From assembly GCF_910589235.1 (NCBI RefSeq), contig NC_060955.1, positions 19,782,558 to 19,846,557 of the forward strand: 64,000 nt of DNA, written 5' to 3'. This document shows, in pieces, positions 1 through 13,604 of the stretch. Made by a program: the position numbers and the translations under genes. Within the stretch, counting starts at the first letter, position 1, and each line of letters starts with the position of its first letter. The notes under the pieces are model-generated. The model did no database searches. It was not told the DNA's origin and saw nothing but the letters and a program-made list of their open reading frames with translations. This DNA is from Vespa crabro (taxonomy: Eukaryota; Arthropoda; Insecta; Hymenoptera; Vespidae).

Positions 1-295
1 TTTCTTCTTATTTTTCTCCTTGTTTCGAAGAGTATATGTGTATATATATGTATGTATGTTTATATATACGAGGGCAATACAAATGGTAGAAGAGTGACTG
101 AACTGCAAGGGCGACGACCACACGTAGGAATTCGCGCTTTCCAACGCGTCGAAGCGCCTGTTAGAACAGGCTGATCCTTTCTTCTTTCTCTCGTTCCTTA
201 AGACGGCGGCATCCCTTCGTCTCCGTCTTTATTTTTCATCTTCTTTGCACACTCGCTTTGCCTCGAGCCGCCTTTGTTCTCTCGTACTTTTCGAT

Positions 296-298
<3 letters not shown>

Positions 299-343
<45 letters not shown>
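299..343. repeat. (GA)n microsatellite
   Basis: About 22 uninterrupted GA units in GC-richer flanks. Confidence 0.95.
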
Positions 344-347
<4 letters not shown>

Positions 348-1844
348 GGATGACTCGTACGCCGTGCGAGGAAGACACGCCGTATCCCGCATGAACAGCG
401 GATAGAGATAGATACCGAGGGAATGAGAAAGAGAGAGAGAGAGAGTGAGAAGAGGGGGTGGGAGGATTGGTTGACGTCGTGCATTCCAAATAATTAGGAC
501 GATAAATCCGGCCGAAACCGGCGAGCCGCGTTCGCTCGCACTTACGATCCATTCCGGCAGAAGTCGACGCTCGTGAAAGCATCTTCTGCAAATGCTTTTA
601 CACTGGCGACGCGTGCGATGGATCTTTCTCTCTTATTCTTTCTATTTGAAGGAAGAAGGAGAACACAGAAAAGGGTAGCGAGAAAAAGAGAAGGAGGGAG
701 AAAGAGCATCATAGCCGGGACAAGTTGGTTTGTCGTAAAACGTACGGCAGAATGCACTCTGACACACAGGCTCCTCTTACATAGACCCATACGCGCGGGC
801 ATACATATATACACGTTTGCCGCATCACGTAGGTATAAGGGACTTACACAGAGATGAACACACAACACTCGGTCGTTCGATCTCGCAGTGGCTGACTCCT
901 CGGCGCAGCGCGCGCTGCATTCCCTCGCGGTGCATTGACTTTGCCTCCCCTCCTACTCCCTGACCGTCGACCCCCGTTCCCTCCCCCTTACCCTCCCCTT
1001 CCAGCACCACCGCCGCCGCCGCCCCAACCGTCTCCCGGCACAACAACAACATTCCTTCTCTCTAGAGTCCCTTCATGGCACAGAGACCCCGCTACCAGAC
1101 TCTGCCCTTTCTCTTTCTCCTCCTCTTACCCCTTCCTCCTCATCCTCATCCTCATCCTCATCCTCATCCTTCTCCCTCATCTTCTCTCTTTCTTCTCCTT
1201 TTTCCATCCTCCTTCCACCTCTCTTCTTCGAGTCTTCGAAGGAGTCGACCGCGTTATGCCGTTCCACGAGAAACCGCTTAGCCGCGAATCGCGCATGCCA
1301 TCGTCCTCATGGCCATCGACTCTCGAGCCTACGCTCACGCCAAAGCTCGTTGTTGCTTCTTCTTCTTCGTCATCGTCTTCTTGGTCTTCTTCGTCTTCTT
1401 CTCCTTCTCCCTTTCCCTCTTTTTTCTTTTTCGTCCCAAGTATCACGAGAACGCGTTTACCCAAGGAAAAATTAGGCGGCTCGATAGATTCGAGGAAGAT
1501 TTCCCACCACGTTATATATCCATCGTACTTTTAGTATCCCCCGTGGTATTTGAAGGTAGAGAAAAGGTGTCTAGCAGCGTTGAGTCTAAGGTAAGATTTA
1601 AAGGAGCGCTGCGGGAGACGCCGGTGTTGTACTTAAAGGGTAATATAAATCTCTTTGATTTGCGACCGTGAGCACGACATTAGAAACTACCACATGTCAC
1701 GGATGGATCGCTTCACGAGATGCTGCTGCCGGTCGCGGCAACCGATGCGAACCGGGCAATAAAAGGGCAAGGTTGATTCTCCTTTTTTGGATATTTTCTA
1801 AGAACGGAAAGCGAGAACGGGCGCGACTTTTCCGTCTTTTCTTT

Positions 1845-1885
<41 letters not shown>

Positions 1886-2311
1886 CTTAATCGTCGTTTC
1901 TCTTATTCTCTATGTGTAAATTGTAGATTACACCGCGACTCGATCGATCTCGTGCATCTACCCAAGCGCCCTTAATGTTACTTCGATACTTTGCAAATTG
2001 TTAGCCTTAATTACGGGACGACGGTATGGACCGATATGAGAGAATTAATGACCGTTATATTATGGTTAGTGCTGTTAGTAGAATTAGTTTATTAGAAGGC
2101 GGCGGAGTGTCGTATCGTATGAACTTCCGCCAAACTTCGACGCGGAAAACTCGCTATCGAGAAAGTAACGCGCCGCGCGCGACGACGTAATAACGAGTTA
2201 CACGCTCTTTAACTATAATCTCGTTGTCTTCGCCGCAGAAAACGAGCACCTTAATAACGAATACCACAACCTCGTGATAATTTTCCCCGCTCTGCTCTTC
2301 TTCTTCTTCCA

Positions 2312-2347
<36 letters not shown>

Positions 2348-3453
2348 CATCTCTATCTCTCTCTCTGTCTCTCTCTATTTCCCTCTCACTAACATCTGCG
2401 TTCTAAATATTACGAGAGTCTCGATTACTACGTACGGGTGAGCATCACTAATTACAGTTCTTAATCAAAGGTGGATAATTTGTACGTTGTTAACAGTCAT
2501 TAAAGAGGAGTTCGGCGTGGAAAGGCGCGTAACTTAATTGAAAGACAAATCGTCTCTCTCTCTCTCTCTCTCTCATACACTTTATTACCTCATACCTCAT
2601 AGGATCGTCAAACTCTTCTTCGTCGTTCCATGTTTATATTTTCTGAGTGAATATTCACGCATAAAATTTATCTAACTAAAACTTCTTAACGACGAATACG
2701 GCGATAAATTGTTGGAAAAAACAAACACGTATGTGCACGCGATATTTATCATGATATCGTGCGATATTGAAGTCCATTAAAGATTTTCAATTGAAGTAAA
2801 GATTTCAGGATGGGTGGCCGGCATATGAAAGAAGAAAATCTATCGAGAAATTTATAAGATGGCTCTCGTCTACCGAAATATTTGTCCCAATAATAAAGGG
2901 GTTGAAGAGAGTTTTGGTGCTCCTCTTTCATTTTCCCTCACAGTCATTAACGTCACGATCCCTTCCTTTCTCTAAACGCGCTTCCTTTCAGCACCAGGAA
3001 CGGTTTCTCGAAAGACGGTTCAACGTTCCATTGTCATTGAAAAGCGTGAAACCATAAAGCAATCGGAAGACTAAGCGCTAATCTCTCTGCCTTATTCGGC
3101 ATCCACCTTAACCATAATCGCGATTATTTGCAATAGTTTTGTTTTTTTAGCGCCTAAACGGATTCGAAAGTTGACTGTGAAAATTACTATTCTACTTTCT
3201 CTCTTTCTCTCTCTTTCTTTTTATCTTTCGAATTTCTCAACGGCAACGATTTCGAATTCGATTTATTGATTTTTTTCGCACGCAAGATGATTGATTTTTC
3301 TCTCTCTTTTTCTCTTTCTCCTCTTTTCTCTTCGGAAATTATGCCAAATCGTCGACGAAAACCTTTTCTTCCTTCCTTTGTCCAAATCCTGCTGCCCTAG
3401 TTCCTGATAAATCCTCGTACAATCGACCGAAATATGTCACACGTATACGTCGA

Positions 3454-3455
<2 letters not shown>

Positions 3456-3504
<49 letters not shown>

Positions 3505-3512
3505 TCTCTTCA
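3456..3512. repeat. (CT)n microsatellite
   Basis: Uninterrupted CT units that become TTTCTC at the 3' end. Confidence 0.9.
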
Positions 3513-3919
3513 TTCGTTATGCGAGACAAATCGTTCGAAATCGTTTAACTAATCGGGTTTTTCGACCCTAGGATCGACGTAATATCGATCGTCGTTCATA
3601 GGTACTAGATATTAAAGCCGATTATCGACTACGGTTCTTTAAGCGTAGATACGACAGATGCTTAGATGGATTTCACCCAGCAGCAATTTTTCTCGACAGT
3701 TCGTTGTTTCTCTATTTATCTGTCTCATCCCTTTCTAGTTCATCTCTTTATATTTCCCTCGTTAATAACATGCACCTGGAAAGAGATCATGTCAACCTTC
3801 TTTAAATCGCGTTGAACATTGTCGAATTTTTATTTTACGTTCCTTTGTTCGCGTTAAACATCGTCGTTAAATTTTGGAAACACTCACGGAATATAAATAA
3901 AAATTTATTTGATAATTCG

Positions 3920-3920
<1 letters not shown>

Positions 3921-3954
<34 letters not shown>
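3921..3954. repeat. Poly-T run
   Basis: 34 consecutive T bases. Confidence 0.95.
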
Positions 3955-4253
3955 CTTTGTAAATCATTCAAAAAGAAAAGGATGAAATGATGATGCAAAG
4001 GTGTATAAGTAAATCGATATGGAATAGAAAAAGGCGTGTGAAAGAGATTTCGTGGAAAGTACCGTACGTAGAAGCCTTGTATATGACCGCGAATTTCGAT
4101 GGAGAAGTGGGGACTCTCCTTCTTTCAATCGGTCTTCCCCTTCGTATATAGAAAGACCATCGTTGAGGATGAGAAGAAGGGCAAGGCCCTACCTTTTGAG
4201 GTCATGGGAACGTGTCTTGTCTGGCGGAAAGTACTTTTCGTCGTCCTAAGAAA

Positions 4254-4260
<7 letters not shown>

Positions 4261-4321
<61 letters not shown>
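4261..4321. repeat. (GA)n microsatellite
   Basis: Thirty perfect GA units followed by a short CAGA run. Confidence 0.95.
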
Positions 4322-4326
<5 letters not shown>

Positions 4327-5639
4327 CAGACAGAGAGGAGCTTCTATTTACCTAGAAAAAGAGATGCGGATCTTTCTTAAATCTTGAACGAAATGAAAGC
4401 ATTTCAAACGATCCGAATATTGACTACTCATAATTCGAAATGAAGGAAGATAAATTTATTCGTTTCCGGTAAATCGAACAAGAATAGATTGATATTTTCG
4501 AACGAAATTCAGATCTTTCCTAGTCGAACTGATTAATTTCAGCTGATTTATATTCATTATTCTATCTTAACTTAGTTAATGTACGTAATGTACGGTGTTA
4601 AATAAAAATAGTTTTGACGAATTTTCTTCGATGACAATTTGTTTCTTCGAATAATAGCATATAATTCGGTACTTTAAAAAAAATAACATCATAAAAAATA
4701 GCACTTTAAAAAGAATCACGTTTGTGGTATTTGACTATGATATATTTGGTCGAGTATCTAATCACATCAAGGATATTTTTCTATTCTTTTGTATTTTTTC
4801 TTTTTTTTTTTTTGTTTTTTGTTTTTTCTATTTTTTTTTTTTTTCGAAGATCTTTTATATGTCGTTTTCTAAGTTATAAATATATCAAAATTTGTATATC
4901 GATATGTATGTGCATTTTATCTACCAATAACAGGTTTATGCCTACAACTAGAGAGGAAGACCAAAATTGGCGAATCTCTATCTTGAGAAAACTTGATTAA
5001 ACTCGAGTATGAAATTTCGCGGAGAACGAAGCCACACGGTGCGCCTTCATATCTTGTACCACTTACGCAAGTAACGTGAATGTCTTTGATGAGGAAGTCC
5101 TTGTCTATATGTTTAGATGCTGAATATACACATGAAATTGTTAACATGCGTGCTAATAGTTCGTACACGAGGATCTTGTAAACTAGTTTTTGTTGTATTA
5201 TATAGTCAGAAAAGCCCCTTTAATAGTTTGACGAGTATCGATCGTTTTGTAAATATATCGTGATACTAATATACCTAATAGAATAATATTACTAAGATAT
5301 TTAAATATGTATTCATTAAAAAATTATATGACTTTAAAAAAGTTCTAACAATCAACGTTCAAGTTTTTAATAAATGATACATAATAAAAGAGAATGCCCG
5401 AAGTGAGAAGTTGTTGTTGAAAAAAAAAAGAAGGGCAAAAAAAAGAAGAAGAAGAAAAAAAGAAAAGAATAGAAGAAAAAATCGATCGATCCCAAGGGCG
5501 TTATCGATCTTTATTAAAATTCGCAGATCAATTTCTTATGCATTCTCAATCAAGTTCTCATAATATTTAATTCGAGTTCGAAGAGTGTCGCAAAGGGAAC
5601 AAACGGTAAGAAAAGGGAGTAGGGACTTTGGACTCGTTA

Positions 5640-5850
5640 GCGCGCGGGAGGGCCGAGGATGTAGGGATAGGAACGCGTAGAAGAAGACGGTCGGCCGGTG
5701 GCGGCCATGTTTTCGCCGGCACGGTAGGCGTTCACGGGCGGTACCGAGACTCAGCTCGTTCTCCAACGACTTTGGAGAACGGCCTCCCCCACCCCCAGAC
5801 ATCCTCCGGGACTCTGGTAGGGCAGGGTACCCCGCCAGTGGCGTCTCGTT
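5640..5850 (+). promoter_or_regulatory. CpG-rich promoter-like block upstream of PPP4R1
   Basis: A GC-rich stretch with many CG pairs contains GGCGGCCATGTTTT, matching the GCCATNTT core bound by YY1/Pho at housekeeping promoters. It precedes the PPP4R1 exons on the same strand. Promoter status is inferred. Confidence 0.4.
5707..5723 (+). CDS. PPP4R1: Candidate first coding mini-exon of PPP4R1
   Basis: An ATG in a GC-rich block (GCGGCCATGTT context) opens five codons and two bases (MFSPA + CG) before a GTAGGC donor. Splicing to 6983 restores CGA-CAG-ATG, the Arg-Gln-Met seen at this place in vertebrate PPP4R1, and makes an exact 844-codon frame. The exon is tiny and lacks the vertebrate N-terminal sequence. 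A rival mini-exon at 4440-4468 (ATG, nine codons plus CG before GTAAAT) fits the same phase. The true first exon may also lie upstream of the window. Confidence 0.25.
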
Positions 5851-6187
5851 CGACGTCGTCTCTCTATCCCCTCTTCTCTTACCTTCCCCTCCGACTCTTC
5901 TCCTTCGGCTACGTTCGGCCTATTTCGGTTATCCTCGTGGCATATAGCGTGCCTCGAGAGTGGAGAGAAGCTTTACGCCTAGTACATAGCCGCCACGCGG
6001 TAAGGGGAAGTCATTTTAAAGCAAAGGAGGGCTGAGTGGGCCGTGATCGAACCGCACGTATCTTCTTCGTCTTCCTCTCTTCTTACAACTTCCTACCTAC
6101 CCCTCTTCTTCTCTTTCCTCTTTTCGAACTCGCCGCCTCCATGGCTGCTCTTGCCTTGCTACTCGCTCAAGACGTTCGACCCTTATC

Positions 6188-6335
6188 CGTTTTCTTTTTC
6201 TATTTCTTTTTCTTTTTCATTCTTTTTTTTTTCTTTTTTTCTTTTATCCTTTTTTCCTTTTTTTTTCTTTCTTCTTTTCTTTTTTTCTTTTTCCTCTTTT
6301 TTCTTTTTTTTTTTTTTCGTTTTCTCTTTTCTTTC
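6188..6335. repeat. Long T-rich pyrimidine tract
   Basis: Nearly all T with scattered C over about 150 bases, which produces Phe/Ser-rich false frames on the plus strand and Lys-rich ones on the minus strand. Confidence 0.9.
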
Positions 6336-6982
6336 ATCCCCCACTCCCGTACTTTTTAATACCCCGAGTATCTTAAACACGTCCGAACCTGATTTTCTCT
6401 CCTAATATTTATCATTCGAAAATTGTTCTACGAGCAACGCGAGTTCGTATAGGAAAAATGTAATCACGTTACTCGTGTCGCTCAAAAGATAGAAGCGGGT
6501 ACGTGGCAAAGCGTAAATTCGTTTCACCCTCGTCGATGTTAAACGATGAAAAATCTCTCTCGGTAAATCCACATTTTCTCGGCTCATTCCTTATGCATTG
6601 TCGTGCGCAAGGATGCACGCGGTAATATAAGGACGTCGGGAAGCGTGAATAATCGTCGATCGCACGTTGCGTGTCTTATAAATCAAATCGCATCGACGAC
6701 GACGACGACGACGACGATGTATTCGCATGCATTATATCAGACACTCGACTTTTACGGAACGATCAATTGCGTAAACGCATGCGAAATTATAATATACCAG
6801 GTCGTTCGTGAGATTCTGCAAAAATTGATGTATAACTTCCGTCAGTTGATTGATCCTTTATCATTTTTTCCTTTGATCCTTTCGATGTTGTACGGTACGA
6901 CTATAATCGACTGTAATTTGAGATCCCTTTTTAAATGTCGAAAATTCTCGTTTAACAAGTTTTGTTTTCTTTTCTGTTACAG

Positions 6983-7095
6983 ACAGATGGTCGGTCGTAT
7001 TTTGGTAGAAATCTTTCGATCAGCTGCCAACACCGAAACCAAGCTCCCAGTTGAAGAATACATGAAATACGTCCATCAGATAAGCGATGATCCAG
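6983..7095 (+). CDS. PPP4R1: PPP4R1 exon, first HEAT helices
   Basis: The acceptor follows a pyrimidine run ending in TTACAG and the donor is G|GTAAAC. The exon encodes QMVGRILVEIF...HQISDDPG, matching the vertebrate segment that starts RQMVARSLLDTL. It enters in phase 2 and leaves in phase 1. Upstream the frame stays open but shows no family similarity. Confidence 0.85.
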
Positions 7096-7563
7096 GTAAA
7101 CGAACTTAATCAACGCTTGAATTTTCTTTTTCTTTTTCTTTTTCTTTTTTTTCTTCCTCTTTTTTTTCTTCGCACTATCGCGTCAATGTAAGAAATCTTT
7201 TCGTTTGCTCGAGATAAAATAAATTTAAATCTGTTGTTTGAATAAGACGAAGAAGAATGAGCCATAATCAGATTGTTTAAAAGATATTCGATTAATTCTG
7301 TTTGATAAAAAAAGGAATTATAAATTTCAATTTATTTTCTCAGAACCCAAGGATAAATATTCTTATCAAAATGATTTACTTTTCAAGCTTTGATGTTGCC
7401 TGTAATTATTGCATTGGCATGAATGTTTTCAAATAATTGAAGGATTGGACACGATCAATTCTGAGCCAAATCCTTCGATACGTACATATATCGTGCGCGT
7501 TTTGATATGATCATATTAACATTTAAAATAAACATTTATTTACTTTATATTTTCTTCATTTTT

Positions 7564-7611
<48 letters not shown>

Positions 7612-7899
7612 TAATTATTTCATTTCACAAATCAGTAAGTTGAGTAAACAACTTCTCTGTACATTTCACTTTGATCATTCTATCCATTATGATTACACGA
7701 ATAGTTAATATCCTGGCCATTCGTTTTTTCGGCTAATAGACTGGCTTATTTGGACGAAAATAGAAGAAGATTTGAGAAATAGCGATCAAGTCGTGAGCAA
7801 GCAAGCGGTATGTCTACCGACAGACAGCATGGGGGGCGTTTTTGAAAGAAGACAGAACGCGTGTCGTTGAACGTTGGACGGTTAAATGACGGGAAAGAA

Positions 7900-7972
<73 letters not shown>

Positions 7973-10900
7973 AAGAGAGGAGAACGGAAAAGAGGAGCAT
8001 GCGGGAGGTGATGACGGATTAGTCCTGCTTCCGGTAAGGCGCGTGCCCTTCCGGAATGTCATGGGATGACCCCACGTATTTTCGACGCATCACACACATG
8101 CTATTTCTATGATTATCTCCCTCCTGTTCCACCTACGCTTTTTTCTTTTTTTAACTTTTTCGCTCGTTCAAAAATTATCAACACGCTTTTATATATAAAT
8201 ACTCATAGAACGGCCGCGTTTTCTTTTTTTCTTTTCTATTCTCTCTTTTTCTTTTTTTTTTTTTACTGTCCTCTTTAGAATGGGAGAATGAACGAAACTG
8301 GCAGATAGATAAAATTACAAAAGAAAAAAGAAGATAGAGGTAGGTACGTTCCGAGCTCGGGGTCATTTTTAAATTGCAATGTTAAAACGAAATGCAAATG
8401 GTGCTTGCTTTGAATTTGCCATCCGACAAAACGAAAAACTTCATTTTGCATTTCTTTCTCTTGATGCACTCGAAAACAAAGTATACGGCCGATTATTGTG
8501 TTAACCATAAAAGGAAAATGTAGGGAAAATGCTCTTCGTGAATACGAAATCGTCCACGTAATTATGTTTGGCTTGCCTCCAGTTGTCTGGTAAGCATAAG
8601 AGCGAGGGTAAGTCTAACTCATAGGACTTCGTCCTGAATAAAAAAAAAAAGAGTCTTTCTTCTTGCTCGCAGGTAAGAAAAAATAAAAAATAAAAAAAAT
8701 GACACATAATCTTTTTAGATCTTATTTTTTTACATAATCTTTTAAATGTATCTCGAAACTTTATTATTGAATCGTTTTCCCCTCGTACAATATCAATACG
8801 TGCAAATGAAATAATTTCATATGAAACGTTTCGAAAAAGATATTTTTCTTAAAACAATTACGAAACAGTTGCTCCTGTTTCGTCGTATTAAAAAAGCACG
8901 TTTTTAATGTCAACATTAGAATCACGGCCATTAAACGTTCTTTTTTCGTAATTCTATATAAAAACTGTTTATAACACGGTAGATTTCATCTCGTAGTATA
9001 TTAGCACGTTCAAGAGTTCATTTATGAACGGACGATATCCAGACTTTCGTAAAGGGGAAAGTAAAAGAGTAAATCGTAAGAGTTTTAATAGAGCGAATGA
9101 ATTAGGATATAGAGAGACGTTTTAGACAGACAGACAGACAGACAGAGAGAGAGAGAAAGAGAGAAAGAGTCAGATGTTGTTTTTGAGGAAATCTTCTGCT
9201 CAGGAAGGAAGAAATTCGATGGGCCCTCCCTCGTTGTCGTAAAAATGCAACGAGCACCCGTTGACAAACGGTGCATCCTGGTGCAAGGGGCCCGGTGGTT
9301 TCGACCCTCGTATTCCTTCTCTCCTTTTTCTATTTTTAGACGCGATCTATGAAACATCTTGCCCGTAACACGTGCCACCACCGGTGTTTCTACGTTAGGG
9401 AATAAGAACGAAGGGTCGCGACATCCCACGATTCAGGAAACGGGGCACGCGACACGCGTTTTCTTTTTTCTTCTTCTTTTTCTTTTTCTTCTTCTACCAT
9501 GTTTTCGATGAGTTTACGTATTTTTGGAATTTCGAAAGAAAACGGACTGAAAAGCCGATTGTCATTACGATCCAATTTTTCATCTTTTTTTTTCTTCTCG
9601 TTATCGTTTTAACAAAAGACAATGTTATCTCTTGATCGATAGATTTCATTGTATTATAGCGATCTATAGCAATCTGGTTAATTAACAAATACAATATCGA
9701 AACGTAGACAACAGACTGACGAAAACAGACAAACATTATAAACTACGACGATTAAAATGATTTTCACAGCTATCAACCTTAATTTCTTATCTTTTTTCTT
9801 TTCAACTATTAGTAAGGATTAAATTTATCATCGCAATTTAATTGTATTCTCTACGTGTTAAATTATATTCTTTATTAAAGTCAATTCGTGGGTAATCATT
9901 ATTCCGTACGTTCAATTAACCAAACGATTTTATATTTTCTCTCGGAAGAAAGTATTCCTTTTGTCGAGCTTATCAATATTTAAATAAAAAATCAAAGTAC
10001 CGGGAAAACGAAAGGTCAAGAAGAAAAGAAAAGAAAAAAGAAAGAGAGAGAGAGAGAGAGAGAGAAAAGGAAGTACAAACGAAGAAGCTTTTAACGATGG
10101 AATTTAAACGTTACACAGAGTTTCTCGTACTGTTTTTTTTTAAAGACAGATTCCTGAAGGACCCCGCCGGGATATTTTCGGTAGGATCTAGAGAAGGGAC
10201 AAGGATAAGGTAGGCGGAGAAGAAGATAAGACCCTCGAAGTGATTAATGAACGAAGCTGTGTACGAGTGTATCAGAAAATAAGAAATAAAGATGATAGGA
10301 GAAAAAAAAAATCTCGAGCGTGGAATAAGATGAGAAAATCATGAGAAATGGATAAAATAGGAGGAGGAGGTGGAGGAGGAGGAAATTATTAGGACTATTG
10401 TGTACGTGCTGAGAGGATGAGACGTACGAATTCCGCGCGCTATATATTCCTAAAACTCATTGATCTTTTTCATATATTTCTTAAAAACATTTTCAAAATT
10501 CCTAAACAGCTATGCTCTAACCTTAAAATCCATTTCAAACCATATCCTTCCACCCTCATTCCCGTTTTTCTCCCACTACTCACCATGAGGCCCTTTAGTT
10601 CTAGGGTCCATACTACGCAGTAGTAGTTTTATCCCCACCACTTTGAAAAGCTTTTCAAGGGTAGATATATTTTTCCCGGAAGCCAAACTTTACCTTCAGT
10701 CGCGCCTATGCTTTTTGATCGTGAACATTTGGCTCTTCCTCCTCCTCCTCCTCGTCTTGCTTTTTTTATTTTTCTTCGTTTTCTCTATTAATTTTGAGTT
10801 CAAAGAGAGTTCAAATATTTTCCGCCATGCGTTATAATAGTGTCTTTTGATATTTCGAAATATATTCGTAACAATTTTTACAAGATAATATACGACGATG

Positions 10901-11122
10901 AAGTGTGTCACGATGCAACGAGTGATGTTCAGAAACGAAATTAATTCCCTAATTATGGATATAATCTTTTTCGTTGATTCTATAAATGGTGAGCATACAA
11001 TTATATTTTCGTAACTTATTCGTACTTGAAGATGATAACATAATTGTTACATCTTCAATCTATTTGATTATTAACTCGATCAAGGAAGTTTTAGGATAAT
11101 CTTGACGCCTACGTGTGACTTA

Positions 11123-11166
<44 letters not shown>

Positions 11167-13088
11167 GAAAAAAGAAAAAATCTACGATCATTCTGTCCCA
11201 TGCAATATCACGTACTTACTCGTAAACTTTCTTCCTCTCTGATTGTAGCAAACGATAGTAACTGATGGTAACTAGAGGTGAAGTTTCGTATAAAGTTTTA
11301 CACAATGCTCATTTTCGCGGTACGAATTCTCCAGGCATTATCCTCCTCCGCAATAATTGCAGCAGCGCAGTTAGTCCATCTGGACCGCTTGACCACTACG
11401 TTGACGGAGAGTGAAGAAGAGAAAGAGAACAAGTATGTTCGCTAATGGTCGGCTGCGAATTTTCTCCTTTTATGAAGGTCTCTCGCTTAAAGCTGGCCCT
11501 CTCGGAAAGGTGCGAGTTTTCCTAATCGGTAGAAGCGCCAGTTTACCGACTTCTTTTTCGTGCACCCTTATGTCCACTTTTCGCCATTCAGGTATTTCGT
11601 TGTAAAAGGGACCTCGACCTGGAACCACTAAGGTTGAGAGACGTCATCGAAGAATAGCCTCTCGTTTTTCTCTTTCTCTCTTTTTCTTCTATCCTTTCTT
11701 TCTTTTTTCTTTTTTTTTTGTTTCCTACGTCTTTTACTTCGTGTTTTTTGTTGAACTCGTCGAGTGTTTCTCGTGTTTGACCATAAAGACCTACAAGAAA
11801 AAGATTTTGTTTTCTGCTATGTCAATAACTATGAATAATATAGATCTGCAATTGTCGGCTTTTTGGATCATTCGATCAAATGATTTTGAAAAGACAGTTG
11901 ATACCTCGTTCTTCTTTCTGCTCTCGATTTTTCCTAATTTCCATTTCGCGTTTTATTTTTCTAATTTCATTCATTTTCTTCTCAACTCGATCGTCGTCAT
12001 AATGATCTATTGTACAAAATATAGGGAAGATATTAAGCTAAATCATGCGCGAAGTTATTGTCATAAAGGATAGTCATATCTATGATCGTCAGGTTGACAT
12101 TGTATTTGTACGAAACATATGTTTTACGGATAAAGTAGTGATAGTGCGACTCCATGGAATTACCACGTCGTGTTAACCACAAAACTTGTAATTTGGATCT
12201 CGTTTGCGAGCGTGGTAATAATCGAAACTCCCTTGATTATTACTATTCCCCCGCTTCTAAATGAGATAGTTCGTTTACGACTTTATAGATCTTTTTTCAT
12301 TGATATATTTACTATTCATGTAAAGCCTATTAGAAACCGTACAAATGGACTATTATCTTTTAATTATCTCAAGAACTAATTTTCTTTCAGAGCCTCCTAT
12401 TCGTTCGGACTTGGTGGAACAATTGCCATACGTTGCCATGATCTGCCAGGATACTCCTCATCTATTTGGCGATGTTCTCCACAATCACATCCTTGGTATT
12501 ATCAGAAAATACCTTCTAGATATGGACAATCAAGTGAGTAAAGATTTTCAATCGAACGTACGTGACATTCTTCCCCATGCTATTACCCTGTTTCTTCTAT
12601 TCTTCCCCGACGTTCGGAGAAACCCGCGAAAGATCGAGGCACTTAAGCTATCGCTGTTCTTCACCTTGCAGGTACGACAATCGGCGCAAGAGGCCTTATT
12701 AGCTTTGATCAAACGCGGCCTGTTAGACACGAAGACTATTGAGACCGAAATCTGCCCGATAGTAGAGAGCTTATCCCGCATGACCGTCGACTACTTGAAT
12801 TCAGGCATTTCTGTAAGTTTCCATCTCACTGTTCCTTTCCTTGACTCCCAAACCACAGAGCACCCATTTTGTCATTCCTTCTTATCTCGTGTCATCCATT
12901 TATCCGTGCCTGTCGCGTCGTCGTTTCGTTATTTTTTCTTTTCTTTTTTTTTCTTTTCTTTTTTTTTTTTTTTTTCTTTTTTTTTCGAGCAAACACGAGC
13001 ACTTGAGAACGAGAATGGCGTTAACAAGGAAACGTATTTATTACAAAAAGTTCAACGATAGAACGAGTTAGTAAATAACCAGAAAGAG

Positions 13089-13141
<53 letters not shown>

Positions 13142-13538
13142 ACCGAGAGAACGAAACGATTTATGCTCTTCTTTAGTCTCCTTCTCAAGTACTCGCCTCC
13201 GAGTAAATTCTTTTAACATTACCACCGATCCAAGCCTGCGCCCCACATTATATCTCTTCGGCGGATTCCGCCTGAAAGACATGGGTAGTGAGATGTTCTC
13301 ACGCAATCGCGTCTCACTACCTTGTCTTTCATGTGGCGTTCGTTGAACCCCTTCAACCTCTTCAACCTCGTCGACACGAGAATCGGAGCACGTACCCTAC
13401 ATTTTCTTTCCCCCCTTGAGTATTTTTCTCTTTTTTCAAAGTTTCGTTGAACGCGAAATTTTTCATGCGACCCATCGCCAATATAACATTTGTTATTAGT
13501 CTCCTACGACGCGAAGGAGTAGTGACGGGATTTGTTGG

Positions 13539-13604
<66 letters not shown>

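Larger units (their letters stand above)
1..5639. other. Upstream non-coding sequence rich in simple repeats
   Basis: No conserved frame was seen. The interval has (GA)n or (CT)n tracts, a T run at 3921-3954, and a GC-rich, C-skewed block around 895-1065 that could be regulatory. The frames at 935-1534 are pyrimidine-tract artefacts. Confidence 0.5.
7096..12390 (+). other. PPP4R1 intron, 5.3 kb, no recognised gene
   Basis: The interval holds an (AT)n tract near 7567-7602, a (GA)n tract at 7910-7966, a GACA run near 9126, an (AAT)n tract at 11121-11162 and several pyrimidine runs. Open frames here are low-complexity shadows. I see no conserved exon. Confidence 0.6.

Noticed and set aside
935..1534. 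199-codon plus-strand frame and overlapping 95-codon minus-strand frame
   Set aside because: Driven by CT-rich and TCC/CAT repeats (Pro/Leu/Ser runs one way, Glu/Lys runs the other). No family signature.
6603..6982. Upstream continuation of the first PPP4R1 exon as an unspliced N-terminus
   Set aside because: The frame is open, but the translated sequence has no PPP4R1 similarity and a strong pyrimidine tract with TTACAG precedes the conserved start at 6983, so it is intron.
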